Assembly (NCBI GenBank): GCA_964590995.1
Contig: CAZPYY010000008.1
Span: 1-29,338, forward strand
Reading direction: 5' to 3'
DNA: 29,338 nt
Source of the DNA: Susulua sp964590995
GTDB lineage: Bacteria; Omnitrophota; Gorgyraeia; Duberdicusellales; 4484-171
In this document: positions 14,806 to 21,814 of the stretch, one piece after another
Numbering within the stretch: position 1 is the stretch's first letter
How the letters are laid out: every line of letters starts with the position of its first letter
Program-made: the position numbers and the translations under genes
The notes under the pieces: model-generated
Told to the model about the DNA's origin: nothing
Seen by the model: the letters and a program-made list of their open reading frames with translations, nothing else
Database searches by the model: none

Positions 14806-14925
14806 CTAATCAAAGGCCTGGGATAAACCGTAAGCTACTGCTACTGCTGCTGCTGTTCTTACCAGCGCACAACCTTGTACAAACAATACCATTAGTAACG
14901 CGACAACTATCAATAACTTCTTCAT
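14806..14925 (-). CDS. 39-residue small lipoprotein (entericidin-like)
   Basis: The minus-strand ATG at 14923-14925 opens a 39-codon frame: MKKLLIVVALLMVLFVQGCA, then a short Ala/Val-rich tail ending GLSQAFD. Lys-Lys plus a hydrophobic core and FVQGC give a textbook lipoprotein signal peptide, with lipidation expected at Cys19. The mature peptide would be only about 21 residues. Tiny lipoproteins of this kind (entericidins and similar) sit in the envelope of many Gram-negatives, often with a stress role; no specific function can be assigned here. The start is preceded by AGGAGGTAAGTG, which is the end of dispersed leader element copy C. It is followed by the exported Cys protein. Confidence 0.8.
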   Translation of the reverse strand: MKKLLIVVALLMVLFVQGCALVRTAAAVAVAYGLSQAFD

Positions 14926-15071
14926 CACTTACCTCCTATAGTTTTTATCCCATCTTGCCTCTTATTTCCTTTTTAAAACTCTATTGCCCAGCTAATCCCT
15001 TTGATGGATACAATTTATCGGTTGAGGCTAAGCCTCAACCGGCTCCACCTTCGGCGGAGATTGTATACATC
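14926..15071 (-). repeat. dispersed intergenic leader element, copy C (before the 39-aa lipoprotein gene)
   Basis: In minus-strand sense the outer stem is GATGTATACAAT (15060-15071) with ATTGTATCCATC (15003-15014): 11 of 12 positions pair. Inside are a hairpin with CTCCGCC/GGTGGAG arms and one with CGGTTGAGG/CCTCAACCG arms; in the second, a T-A pair of copy A is replaced by G-C. The 77-nt leader (14926-15002) ends in AGGAGGTAAGTG directly before the ATG. It fills almost the whole spacer after the 138-aa gene. Confidence 0.85.
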
Positions 15072-15083
15072 GCTTACCTCCTT

Positions 15084-15500
15084 TTATTTAAAAAAATCCA
15101 TGTATAGGGCAAATAGCAAAGCTAGGGCTGAAAGTATAAAAATGAAAAGGTAATTTACCCTTTCTTTTTTGGAAACCAAACTACAAAGTAACTCCTCTAC
15201 ATTATTATAGTCATCTTTAGCTAATTGTTTTTGGTTAGCAATTTTATCCATGAGGCCTTTCTGGATAATGAGTTTAGCCCTTGATTGACTTACTTTAAAT
15301 TTATATATAAAGAATATGAAGAATCCGCTAACCCCTGTATACCAAGCAATCTTTCCATAAATAGGGTTAAAGTTCATTAGTAGTGTTACTGCTCGTATTG
15401 ATATAGTTGCTATCATTCCGATAGCAACGAAAAACCATGAAGCGTGCGTATCTTTACAGTTCTTATACTGAGCACAATTTATGCACTTTTTACCTTCCAT
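15084..15500 (-). CDS. membrane protein with N-terminal cysteine cluster, unknown function
   Basis: A 138-aa protein beginning MEGKKCINCAQYKNC, a C-x2-C-x5-C cluster of the type that binds zinc or an iron-sulfur centre. Two membrane helices follow (about 20-42 and 50-68), then a basic/amphipathic cytoplasmic stretch (69-113) and a third helix (115-136). No family is recognised. A near-consensus promoter places the expected transcription start only a few nucleotides before the ATG at 15500, and no Shine-Dalgarno exists, so the mRNA may be leaderless. It is transcribed divergently from the OpgB-like gene and is followed, 12 nt after its stop, by dispersed leader element copy C and the 39-aa lipoprotein gene, with which it may form an operon. 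Confidence 0.72.
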   Translation of the reverse strand: MEGKKCINCAQYKNCKDTHASWFFVAIGMIATISIRAVTLLMNFNPIYGKIAWYTGVSGFFIFFIYKFKVSQSRAKLIIQKGLMDKIANQKQLAKDDYNNVEELLCSLVSKKERVNYLFIFILSALALLFALYMDFFK

Positions 15501-15510
15501 CTTATAATAA

Positions 15511-15539
15511 ATAATACACCTTTAACTTGGAATGGTCAA
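15511..15539 (-). promoter_or_regulatory. sigma-70 promoter for the 138-aa membrane protein gene
   Basis: In minus-strand sense TTGACC (15534-15539), 17-nt spacer, TATTAT (15511-15516). The ATG of the gene is only 10 nt beyond the -10, so the transcript would be leaderless or nearly so. Confidence 0.72.
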
Positions 15540-15559
15540 TTCTAAAAAGAAAAATTTTC

Positions 15560-15588
15560 TTGCCGAAATAAAGATATAACCTTACAAT
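15560..15588 (+). promoter_or_regulatory. sigma-70 promoter for the OpgB-like gene
   Basis: On the plus strand TTGCCG (15560-15565), 17-nt spacer, TACAAT (15583-15588). The ATG is at 15607, giving a leader of roughly 12 nt with no clear Shine-Dalgarno (ATAAG before ATG). It is divergent from, and 20 nt away from, the -35 of the minus-strand promoter. Confidence 0.65.
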
Positions 15589-15606
15589 AAAGAATATTGC
15601 AATAAG

Positions 15607-15912
15607 ATGAGTAATAATTTTTCTATATCGCTATCCTTGTTTCTATTCGCCGCTAGTATCTATTTATATAGAAAAACAAGCGCTTCAACGAAAAATAGAT
15701 TATTTTTTAATACTCTAGTTTTTGCTTCAATTATTCTTCACTCAATTCACGCTATATCAAATTACTTTACAGGAGAAGGCATAAATCATTCTGTTATCTA
15801 TCATCTCAAGGTCGGTTTAGCTGGGCTGGATTTTCAGGACATTGGAAACTTATTGCCACATCGATTATATCCATTATCAGCACTTTGGCTTTCTCATACT
15901 GGGTACTTTTAA
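15607..15912 (+). CDS. opgB: OpgB-like phosphoglycerol transferase, N-terminal membrane part (frameshifted from the rest)
   Basis: This frame encodes the start of an OpgB/MdoB-like protein. LSLFLFAASIYLYRKT is the first membrane helix, a second hydrophobic stretch follows, then SNYFTGEGINHSVIYHLKVGLAG. The last segment matches E. coli OpgB SDYFTGDGINDAVLYTL. After GLAG (codon at 15823) the reading frame loses homology (LDFQDIGNLLPHR) and stops at 15910-15912. The +2 frame meanwhile reads AGFSGHWKLIATSIISIIST, a proper membrane helix that leads into the next entry. One extra G in the GGG run at 15823-15825 would restore a single gene of about 840 codons. Only residues up to about 73 of this frame are real protein in my reading; the last 28 are out-of-frame. 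It is either a sequencing indel or a true frameshift. Confidence 0.75.
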   Translation: MSNNFSISLSLFLFAASIYLYRKTSASTKNRLFFNTLVFASIILHSIHAISNYFTGEGINHSVIYHLKVGLAGLDFQDIGNLLPHRLYPLSALWLSHTGYF

Positions 15913-18191
15913 AAAGAGTTAAAAATAGCACTAAGGGAACGATTTATATTTATACCTCGTATTTCCTTATATCACTATCTTTGCTTTTTAACCCTGCGAT
16001 CTCCAATATATATACTCTTTTATCCCCCAAACCAGAGGCTGCCGATTTTGATAACTTCTATAAAGAACCACACATAACAAAAGAGGCGAATGATAGTAAG
16101 AACTTAGTTCTTATATACGCTGAGGGTTTGGAGCGGACATATTTCGATGAGACCATCTTCCCCGGTTTGATTAAAGGGCTTCGTGAACTTGAATCTAAGA
16201 GCACTTACTTTACTAATATTAAACAGGTTAGAGGGACAATATCGACAATGGGAGGAATGGTAGCCAGTCAATGTGGCATTCCATTGCTTTCCCCTGTCTA
16301 TGGCCCTGACCTTAACAACTCAATGGGAAGTATGGATATGTATCTACCTTCAGCAGTCAGCCTTGGCGATCTGTTGCATGATAAAGGCTATTACCTCATA
16401 TATTATGGAGGTGCTAAGCTTAGTTTTGCAGGAAAAGGGAAATTTTATTCAACACATAAATTTGATGATGTTTGTGGCAAGACCAAGCTATTACCTAAAC
16501 TAATAAATAAATCCTACAAGACAGGGTGGGGACTATATGATGATTCGTTGTTCGATTTAGCTTACCAACGCTTTATGGAATTGTCGACACTCTACAATAA
16601 ATTTGGACTTTTTTTGTTGACATTGGATACACACTTTCCTGATGGGTATCCTTCCAAGAGCTGTCAGGATATAATCTATAAAGACGGTTCAAATGCAATG
16701 CTTAATGCTGTAGCTTGTTCCGATTATCTGATTAGAGAATTTGTTAACAAAATCATGCAATCTCCCTATGGCGCAAAAACGGTAGTGGTGATAGTTTCAG
16801 ACCATCTTGCTATGAAAAATACAGCCTCTAAACTTCTAAATAAAAGAGAGAGGACAAATCTTTTCATGATTATTGAATCCAGCGTAAAGGAAGCGACAAA
16901 GATACAAAAACTAGGTTCAACTCTTGATATTGGAACTACTATATTACCATTTATCGGCTATAAAGGCTCAATAGGCTTGGGGAGAAATTTAAATGATCCA
17001 AACCAATCAATATCGGAAATTGAGTATATACAGAAGAATCTGCTCTCCTGGAAGCCATCTATTTTGCGCTTTTGGAATTTTCCAAAGATTCAAGAGTCTA
17101 TTGAAATAGATATTACTAATGAAACAATAAAAATAGCTGGAAGACTATTCGATATTCCAGTTCTTATTGAATTAAATGACAAATTAGAAACTACACTAAA
17201 ATTTACGCCTTGTAATGATTTATTGCGCAAATTTCTGGCTAATCAGGTTCTTACGTTAGATAAAAATACACCCTTTCTGTTAATCGATGAATGTAAGAAT
17301 GTCGACAGATTGGATAAAACATTAGGACAAACTGGATTTTGTCTAATTGCAGGTAAAGGGGGTAAGTATTACAAAAATAAGATCAACGAGAATATTAAAT
17401 TAACTTCTGATGATGTACGCCGTTTTGCAAGCCTCGCCCCTAATTTTCAAGTATTACGAATCGCCCACGCTGGCGGCGGGATTAAGCAAAAAACATATAC
17501 AAATAGTCATGAAGCATTAGATTATAGTATAAAAAACGGTTTTTTATATTTTGAACTAGATTTCTCTTTTACAAAAGATGGACACTTAGTATGCATACAT
17601 GACTGGAAAGGTAGTTTTAAAAAGACTTTCGGATTTGAAGCAAAAGAAAGGCCAACTCTAGAGACTTTTGAGTCTCTTGTGAAAAATGCATCCGAGTTTA
17701 AAAATTGTACGCTTGACAGTTTGATTTCTTGGATGAAACAAAATCCATCGGCATTTATTATTACAGATATAAAAGAAGATAATCTTAAGGCATTACGAAT
17801 AATGTCAAAGAAAATACCCGGTTTTGAAAGAAGAATCATCCCTCAAATTTATAATCCAAAAAATTATAATAGGGTCAAAAGTATGGGGTACAAACAGATT
17901 ATATGGACACTTTATCGTTATAGAGGTACTAATGCGGATGTACTTAAATGGGTTGATAAATTTAAAAAACCTTTTGCTATTACAATGCCTAAAAAACGAG
18001 CAACATCTAATTTACCGAGAGAACTAGCAAAAAAACACATACCAACTTACGTCCACACCGTAAATAAATTAGAGGAAATGAATAAATTTATAAACAACTT
18101 TGGTCTAACGGAAATTTATACTGATTTTTTACACCCATGCGAAGGGTTGATGACTAATATGCATTATAAAACAGCTGACAATGCGCTGTGA
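15885..18191 (+). CDS. opgB: OpgB-like phosphoglycerol transferase (alkaline phosphatase/LTA-synthase fold) fused to a GDPD-like domain
   Basis: This is the main part of the frameshifted gene. The nominal start at 15885 is a TTG without ribosome binding site, so it is probably not a real start. The catalytic domain follows E. coli OpgB closely: DNFYKEPHITK, LIYAEGLERTYFDE (metal ligand E80), RGTISTMGGMVASQCGIPL (nucleophile Thr118 by alignment with LtaS-type enzymes), KLSFAGKGKF, LTLDTHFPDGY and VSDHLAMKNTA (D306, H307). OpgB transfers phosphoglycerol from phosphatidylglycerol to periplasmic glucans. From about residue 525 a second domain begins: IAHAGGG (H528), NSHEALDYSI, YFELDF (E557, D559), HLVCIHDW (H572). 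These are the catalytic positions of glycerophosphodiester phosphodiesterases, although the usual HRG is HAG. It is the only plus-strand protein gene here and is AT-rich, suggesting transfer. Confidence 0.85.
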   Translation: MAFSYWVLLKRVKNSTKGTIYIYTSYFLISLSLLFNPAISNIYTLLSPKPEAADFDNFYKEPHITKEANDSKNLVLIYAEGLERTYFDETIFPGLIKGLRELESKSTYFTNIKQVRGTISTMGGMVASQCGIPLLSPVYGPDLNNSMGSMDMYLPSAVSLGDLLHDKGYYLIYYGGAKLSFAGKGKFYSTHKFDDVCGKTKLLPKLINKSYKTGWGLYDDSLFDLAYQRFMELSTLYNKFGLFLLTLDTHFPDGYPSKSCQDIIYKDGSNAMLNAVACSDYLIREFVNKIMQSPYGAKTVVVIVSDHLAMKNTASKLLNKRERTNLFMIIESSVKEATKIQKLGSTLDIGTTILPFIGYKGSIGLGRNLNDPNQSISEIEYIQKNLLSWKPSILRFWNFPKIQESIEIDITNETIKIAGRLFDIPVLIELNDKLETTLKFTPCNDLLRKFLANQVLTLDKNTPFLLIDECKNVDRLDKTLGQTGFCLIAGKGGKYYKNKINENIKLTSDDVRRFASLAPNFQVLRIAHAGGGIKQKTYTNSHEALDYSIKNGFLYFELDFSFTKDGHLVCIHDWKGSFKKTFGFEAKERPTLETFESLVKNASEFKNCTLDSLISWMKQNPSAFIITDIKEDNLKALRIMSKKIPGFERRIIPQIYNPKNYNRVKSMGYKQIIWTLYRYRGTNADVLKWVDKFKKPFAITMPKKRATSNLPRELAKKHIPTYVHTVNKLEEMNKFINNFGLTEIYTDFLHPCEGLMTNMHYKTADNAL

Positions 18192-18273
18192 CTGATAGCT
18201 TTTCTGCTCTACTCAAAATACCAAGTGAACTTCCAAAGTGTTAGCCAAGAGGCATAAATAGCAAGCAATAAAA

Positions 18274-18305
18274 AAGCCCAGACTACAATTCTGTAATCTG
18301 GGCTT
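18274..18305 (-). terminator. intrinsic terminator after tRNA-fMet
   Basis: A 9-bp stem (AAGCCCAGA / TCTGGGCTT) extended by TACA/TGTA across one mismatch. In minus-strand sense it is followed by TTTATTGC after the TT of the stem, 9 nt past the tRNA CCA end. For the plus-strand OpgB-like gene the same hairpin lies 83 nt past the stop and may terminate it too. Confidence 0.8.
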
Positions 18306-18314
18306 CTTATTTCC

Positions 18315-18391
18315 TGGTTGCGGGGGTCAGATTTGAACTGACGACCTCAAGGTTATGAGCCTTGCGAGCTACCAGACTGCTCTACCCCGCG
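18315..18391 (-). tRNA. initiator tRNA-fMet (anticodon CAU), CCA encoded
   Basis: A 77-nt minus-strand cloverleaf. The acceptor arm CGCGGGG faces CCCCGCA, so position 1 C and position 72 A are unpaired, the hallmark of bacterial initiator tRNA. The D arm is GAGCAGTCTGGTAGCTC, the anticodon stem-loop CAAGG-CTCATAA-CCTTG with CAT, and the T arm GTCAG-TTCAAAT-CTGAC. The 3' CCA is encoded. The anticodon stem has AGG/CCT at the three inner pairs rather than the canonical GGG/CCC, a minor variation. It has its own promoter (18450-18477) and terminator (18274-18305). Confidence 0.95.
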
Positions 18392-18449
18392 AGTTTTCTA
18401 ATTTTTTAGACGGGATTGCCTTACGGCTTACCCCGCGAAATTACTATCT

Positions 18450-18477
18450 ATGTTAACAACTTATTCTTTGATGTCAA
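18450..18477 (-). promoter_or_regulatory. candidate promoter for tRNA-fMet, -35 inside the 3' end of ftsB
   Basis: In minus-strand sense a perfect TTGACA (18472-18477) lies in the last codons of the FtsB-like gene. It is followed after 16 nt by TAACAT (18450-18455). The tRNA 5' end is about 50 nt downstream of the expected start point. Confidence 0.6.
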
Positions 18478-18757
18478 TAACTATTTCGCCCTCTTTGGCT
18501 ATTCCTAACTCTTCACGGGCGATTTTTTCATAAAGGTAAGGGTCTTTTCCTACCCTTTTAAGTTTCTCTTCGTAATCAGCTATCTCCTCGATGAGTTTGT
18601 CATTCTCTAGGGTAAGCCTTTTATTCTCACCCTTTAACTTCTTTAACCTAGCATAATTAGGAAAATAAATTACCCCAACCAGAATGATTAGGCAAAAAAC
18701 CAGAGCTGATATCCTTACCCACTTATTACTACTTATGCTTAAAAGTTTTTCCACCAT
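18461..18757 (-). CDS. ftsB: FtsB/DivIC-family septum formation initiator
   Basis: A small bitopic division protein that with FtsL and FtsQ forms the septal trimer. The 98-aa product has a short cytoplasmic N-terminus, one membrane helix (about 15-34, ISALVFCLIILVGVIYF), a periplasmic leucine-zipper-like coiled coil (36-68), and the family C-terminal motif DPYLYEKIAREELGIAKEGEIV (DPxxxExxAREELGmxxpGE). The start ATG lies inside the last codons of eno (29-nt overlap), so translation is probably coupled; eno-ftsB adjacency is common in bacteria. FtsB and DivIC cannot be told apart from sequence alone; I use ftsB because of the eno context. Confidence 0.85.
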   Translation of the reverse strand: MVEKLLSISSNKWVRISALVFCLIILVGVIYFPNYARLKKLKGENKRLTLENDKLIEEIADYEEKLKRVGKDPYLYEKIAREELGIAKEGEIVIDIKE

Positions 18758-19997
18758 AACGAGCCTTTTTACCTAACTCCTCTTCTATCCTTAATAGCTC
18801 ATTGTACTTAGCAACTCTATCTGTCCTTGAAAGCGAACCGGTCTTAATCTGGCCGCAAGCTTTTCCAACTGCCAGATGTGCAATTGTTGTATCTTCGGTT
18901 TCACCGGAACGGTGAGAAATCACTGAAGTATAACCTGCCCTCGAAGCCATATCAATTGCCGCGAGGGTTTCTGATAGAGTTCCGATTTGGTTTACCTTAA
19001 TAAGAATGGAATTAGATATTTTCTTGTCTATCCCCTGCTTTAGCCTCTTTGTATTAGTAACAAATAAATCATCGCCAACAAGCTGAATTTTCTTACCTAA
19101 CTTTTTGGTGAGATTAGCCCAACCCTCCCAATCATTCTCATCTAGGCCATCTTCTATTGAGATAATTGGGTACTTTTTAACTATTCCGCAGTAGAAATCA
19201 ATCATGTACTTGGAATCCCTCTTTTTACCCTCAAAAATATAGCTTCCATTCTTATAAAATGAACTTGCAGCTGTATCAAGAGCAAGAGCTACTTCTTTTC
19301 CCGGCTTATAACCAGCAGCTTTAATTGCAGCAATTATAAGCTCAAGTGCCTCTTCATTCCTCTTTAGATTAGGGGCAAACCCACCCTCATCACCTACTGA
19401 AGTTGAGAGCTTTTTCTTCTTTAAGATCGCCTTTAGATTATGAAAAACCTCTACTGCTGCTTGAATAGCCTTACTAAACTTAGTAAAACCTAAAGGAGCA
19501 ATCATAAACTCCTGGATATCCAAGTTATTATCAGCATGAACTCCGCCATTTAAGATATTCATCAAAGGAAGAGGCAGGAGATTAGCTTTTGTTCCTCCTA
19601 AATACCTATAAAGAGGCACCTCTTTAGAATTAGCCGTTGCCTTAGCCACAGCCAAAGAAACCCCTAAAATAGCATTGGCACCTAATTTGGCCTTATTAGG
19701 TGTTCCATCAAGCTTGAGAAGCAGTTTATCAATCTTACGAAAGTTTGCATCTTTGCCTTTAATCTTAGATGCGATTTTCTTATTAACATTGTTTACTGCT
19801 TTTAAGACTCCTTTTCCTAAGAATCTCTTCTTATATTTGTCGCGAAGCTCTAGAGCTTCAAATTCACCGGTTGATGCACCGGAAGGAACTATTGCCCTAC
19901 CGAAAGCACCATCGCTTAAGGCTACATCTACCTCTACAGTAGGATTTCCTCTAGAATCAATCACTTCTCTTGCCTTTACTGATTTAATCTTAGACAT
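18729..19997 (-). CDS. eno: enolase
   Basis: Enolase interconverts 2-phosphoglycerate and phosphoenolpyruvate in glycolysis. The 422-aa protein is complete and highly conserved: REVIDSRGNPTVEVDV (10-25), PSGASTGEFEALELRD (38-53), NGGVHADNNLDIQEFMI, and GDEGGFAPN (202-210) with catalytic E204. The Mg2+ ligands are D241, E282 and D309, and the catalytic base is K334 in LIKVNQIGTLSE. The C-terminal SHRSGETEDTTIAHLAVG is intact. The start has a very good ribosome binding site (GAGGAGGTACT before ATG), which sits immediately after a 29-bp symmetrical palindrome (20007-20035). It follows the PEBP gene and overlaps ftsB downstream. Confidence 0.98.
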   Translation of the reverse strand: MSKIKSVKAREVIDSRGNPTVEVDVALSDGAFGRAIVPSGASTGEFEALELRDKYKKRFLGKGVLKAVNNVNKKIASKIKGKDANFRKIDKLLLKLDGTPNKAKLGANAILGVSLAVAKATANSKEVPLYRYLGGTKANLLPLPLMNILNGGVHADNNLDIQEFMIAPLGFTKFSKAIQAAVEVFHNLKAILKKKKLSTSVGDEGGFAPNLKRNEEALELIIAAIKAAGYKPGKEVALALDTAASSFYKNGSYIFEGKKRDSKYMIDFYCGIVKKYPIISIEDGLDENDWEGWANLTKKLGKKIQLVGDDLFVTNTKRLKQGIDKKISNSILIKVNQIGTLSETLAAIDMASRAGYTSVISHRSGETEDTTIAHLAVGKACGQIKTGSLSRTDRVAKYNELLRIEEELGKKARYGGKTFKHK

Positions 19998-20006
19998 AGT
20001 ACCTCC

Positions 20007-20035
20007 TCAATGATCCGCCTTAGGCGGAGAATTGA
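20007..20035 (-). repeat. symmetrical GC-core palindrome in front of the eno ribosome binding site
   Basis: In minus-strand sense the order is TCAAT, TC, TCCGCC, TAA, GGCGGA, TC, ATTGA: a 6-bp GC stem with a 3-nt loop, a 2x2 internal loop and a 5-bp outer stem. The last base abuts the GGAGG that serves eno. The arms are the same TCCGCC/GGCGGA motif as in dapF and the dispersed leader elements. It could be a repeat, an RNA stabiliser or a modulator of the ribosome binding site. Confidence 0.7.
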
Positions 20036-20080
20036 TGCTGGGGGCATGAAATTCCCGAAGTATCTTATTTAGATTTATAC

Positions 20081-20623
20081 TTACTCTACTTCCTGAACTC
20101 GGGTTTCACTTGACCGTTGGTAAAGACCGACTAGCTTAGCTTCAGCAATAATATGACCTTGCATAGCCTCGATAGTATCCTTTTTAGATGCTCCTTCTTC
20201 TAAAGCCAGGATAGTATCCAAAGCGTAGAGCCTGAAAGAGTAGCGGTGGGCTTTACCCGAAGGTGGGCAAGGCCCCTGATAACCCACTTTACCAAAATCA
20301 TTTGTACCTTCAACAATAGATAGTTCGGCTAATTCCTCTTTAGAAATACCTTCCTTTAGCCCCCCTGCCTCTGGAAGTATATTAAAAGCTACCCAGTGAA
20401 CCCAGATCTTAAAAGGAGCATCGGGGTCATCACAAATAAGAACAAGGCTCTTGGCATTCTCAGGAATATCACTCCAACTAAGAGGCGGAGAAAAATCCTG
20501 AGCATCACAAGTATAGCGATCAGGGATATATCTCTTGTTCTCAAAGACCTCACTTTGAAGCTCAAAAGCAAGGGCTGTGTGAGCCATAAAAGCAATAAAC
20601 AAAAAGGATATAACTTTCTTCAT
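20081..20623 (-). CDS. YbhB/YbcL-family (PEBP / Raf-kinase-inhibitor-like) secreted protein
   Basis: A 180-aa protein with a signal peptide (MKKVISFLFIAFMAHTALA, cleavage after ALA at 17-19) followed by a complete bacterial phosphatidylethanolamine-binding-protein fold. Motifs are RYTCDAQDFSPPLSWSDIPE, LICDDPDAPFKIWVHW, GTNDFGKVGYQGPCPPSGKAHRY and FRLYALDT, lining the conserved anion-binding pocket. The biochemical role of bacterial YbhB-type proteins is not settled. Export to the periplasm is predicted here, whereas E. coli YbhB is cytoplasmic and YbcL is periplasmic. The gene sits between dapL (18 nt downstream of its stop) and eno, probably just carried in the operon. Confidence 0.92.
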   Translation of the reverse strand: MKKVISFLFIAFMAHTALAFELQSEVFENKRYIPDRYTCDAQDFSPPLSWSDIPENAKSLVLICDDPDAPFKIWVHWVAFNILPEAGGLKEGISKEELAELSIVEGTNDFGKVGYQGPCPPSGKAHRYSFRLYALDTILALEEGASKKDTIEAMQGHIIAEAKLVGLYQRSSETRVQEVE

Positions 20624-20641
20624 CTTTTACACCCCCATAGG

Positions 20642-21790
20642 TTAAATAAGCTTATTCCTAAAAACCTGCTTTAATTTACTCTTATCGACAGTTAAAGCAA
20701 ATCTAATGAATCCTTCTCCGTACTTTCCAAACCCTACCCCGGGAGTAGCGATAATCCTCTTCTTGGTAAGTAGGTACTTACTAAAATCTAATGAAGATTT
20801 AAAAGGGATTCTCACCCAGACGTAAAAGGTAGAGTCAGCATGAATATTCTTAAAACCAGACTTCTTTAAATTATCTACAAAGTAATCTCTTCTTATCCTT
20901 ATTGTTCTTCGCAACTTATTTACATAACTGCCTTCTTTTTCTAAAGCATGGATACCGGCTTCTTGGATTGCTCCAAAGATTCCCGAGTCAACATTAGCCT
21001 TTACCTTTAACAAAGACTTAATAAGATCTCTATTGCCGCAAGCCCAGCCAATTCTTAAACCGGTTACACAAAAAGTCTTAGATAAAGAGTGAAACTCTAT
21101 GGCTACTTCCTTGGCTCCCTTAACCTCTAAGATACTGTGGGGCTTCTGGTTAAAGTACACCTCTGAATAGGCATTATCGTAAGCAAGAATAATTCTATAC
21201 TTTGAACAGAATTTTACTAACTCTCTTAAAAAACTAAGTGGCGCTAAAGCTGTAGTAGGATTATTCGGGTAATTTAAATAAATAACCTTTGCCTTATTGC
21301 GTACCTTTACCGGAATCCTTGAAAGATCCGGCAAGAACTTATTCTTCTCCAGCAGTCCGATCTCATGAACTCGGGCCCCGGCAAAAATAGCTGCCCCTCT
21401 ATAACCAGGATAACCTGGTGAGGGAATAATAACATAATCACCTCTATTTACTACTCCCAAAGGAAAGTGTACAAGACCTTCCTTAGAACCAATTAAAGGT
21501 AGAATCTCCCTGTCTTGGTCTAAGGAGACTTTAAATCTCTTCTTGAACCACTTCTTGATGGTTCCACGAAACTTACCCTTACCCTGATCAAAAGCATACT
21601 TCTGATTTTCCTTCACCCCAGAGGCAGCTGCCAATGCTTTGAGCATCCCCAAAGGTGCATCTATATCAGGATCACCAATACTTACATCAATAAACTTAAT
21701 CTTCTTATCTTTAAGTTCACTCTTCTTCCGGTCAATTTCAGCAAATAGATACGGAGGCAAGCACTTTAACCTATCTGATAATTCCCACAT
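20642..21790 (-). CDS. dapL: LL-diaminopimelate aminotransferase
   Basis: A PLP-dependent class I/II aminotransferase expected to convert tetrahydrodipicolinate directly to LL-diaminopimelate with glutamate as donor. The 382-aa protein has FIDVSIGDPDIDAP near the N-terminus, GSKEG (101-105), SPGYPGY (124-130), NYPNNPT (173-179), YDNAYSEV (204-211), the PLP lysine K238 in SLSKTF, and R246 in GLRIGW. The assignment as DapL rather than another aminotransferase rests on the YDNAY/SLSKTFCVTGLR pattern. It also rests on the neighbours: dapA, dapB, dapF and lysA are all here, while dapD, dapC and dapE are absent. The ribosome binding site is CAGGAGAGTAAGAG before ATG. Confidence 0.9.
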   Translation of the reverse strand: MWELSDRLKCLPPYLFAEIDRKKSELKDKKIKFIDVSIGDPDIDAPLGMLKALAAASGVKENQKYAFDQGKGKFRGTIKKWFKKRFKVSLDQDREILPLIGSKEGLVHFPLGVVNRGDYVIIPSPGYPGYRGAAIFAGARVHEIGLLEKNKFLPDLSRIPVKVRNKAKVIYLNYPNNPTTALAPLSFLRELVKFCSKYRIILAYDNAYSEVYFNQKPHSILEVKGAKEVAIEFHSLSKTFCVTGLRIGWACGNRDLIKSLLKVKANVDSGIFGAIQEAGIHALEKEGSYVNKLRRTIRIRRDYFVDNLKKSGFKNIHADSTFYVWVRIPFKSSLDFSKYLLTKKRIIATPGVGFGKYGEGFIRFALTVDKSKLKQVFRNKLI

Positions 21791-21814
21791 CTCTTACTCT
21801 CCTGTTGTTAAATT

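Noticed and set aside
17522..17839. 105-codon minus-strand frame inside the OpgB-like gene
   Set aside because: It overlaps the conserved GDPD-like coding region on the other strand and has no promoter or ribosome binding site.
18405..18440. Second tRNA gene upstream of tRNA-fMet
   Set aside because: Only the first ten nucleotides match; there is no D, anticodon or T arm.
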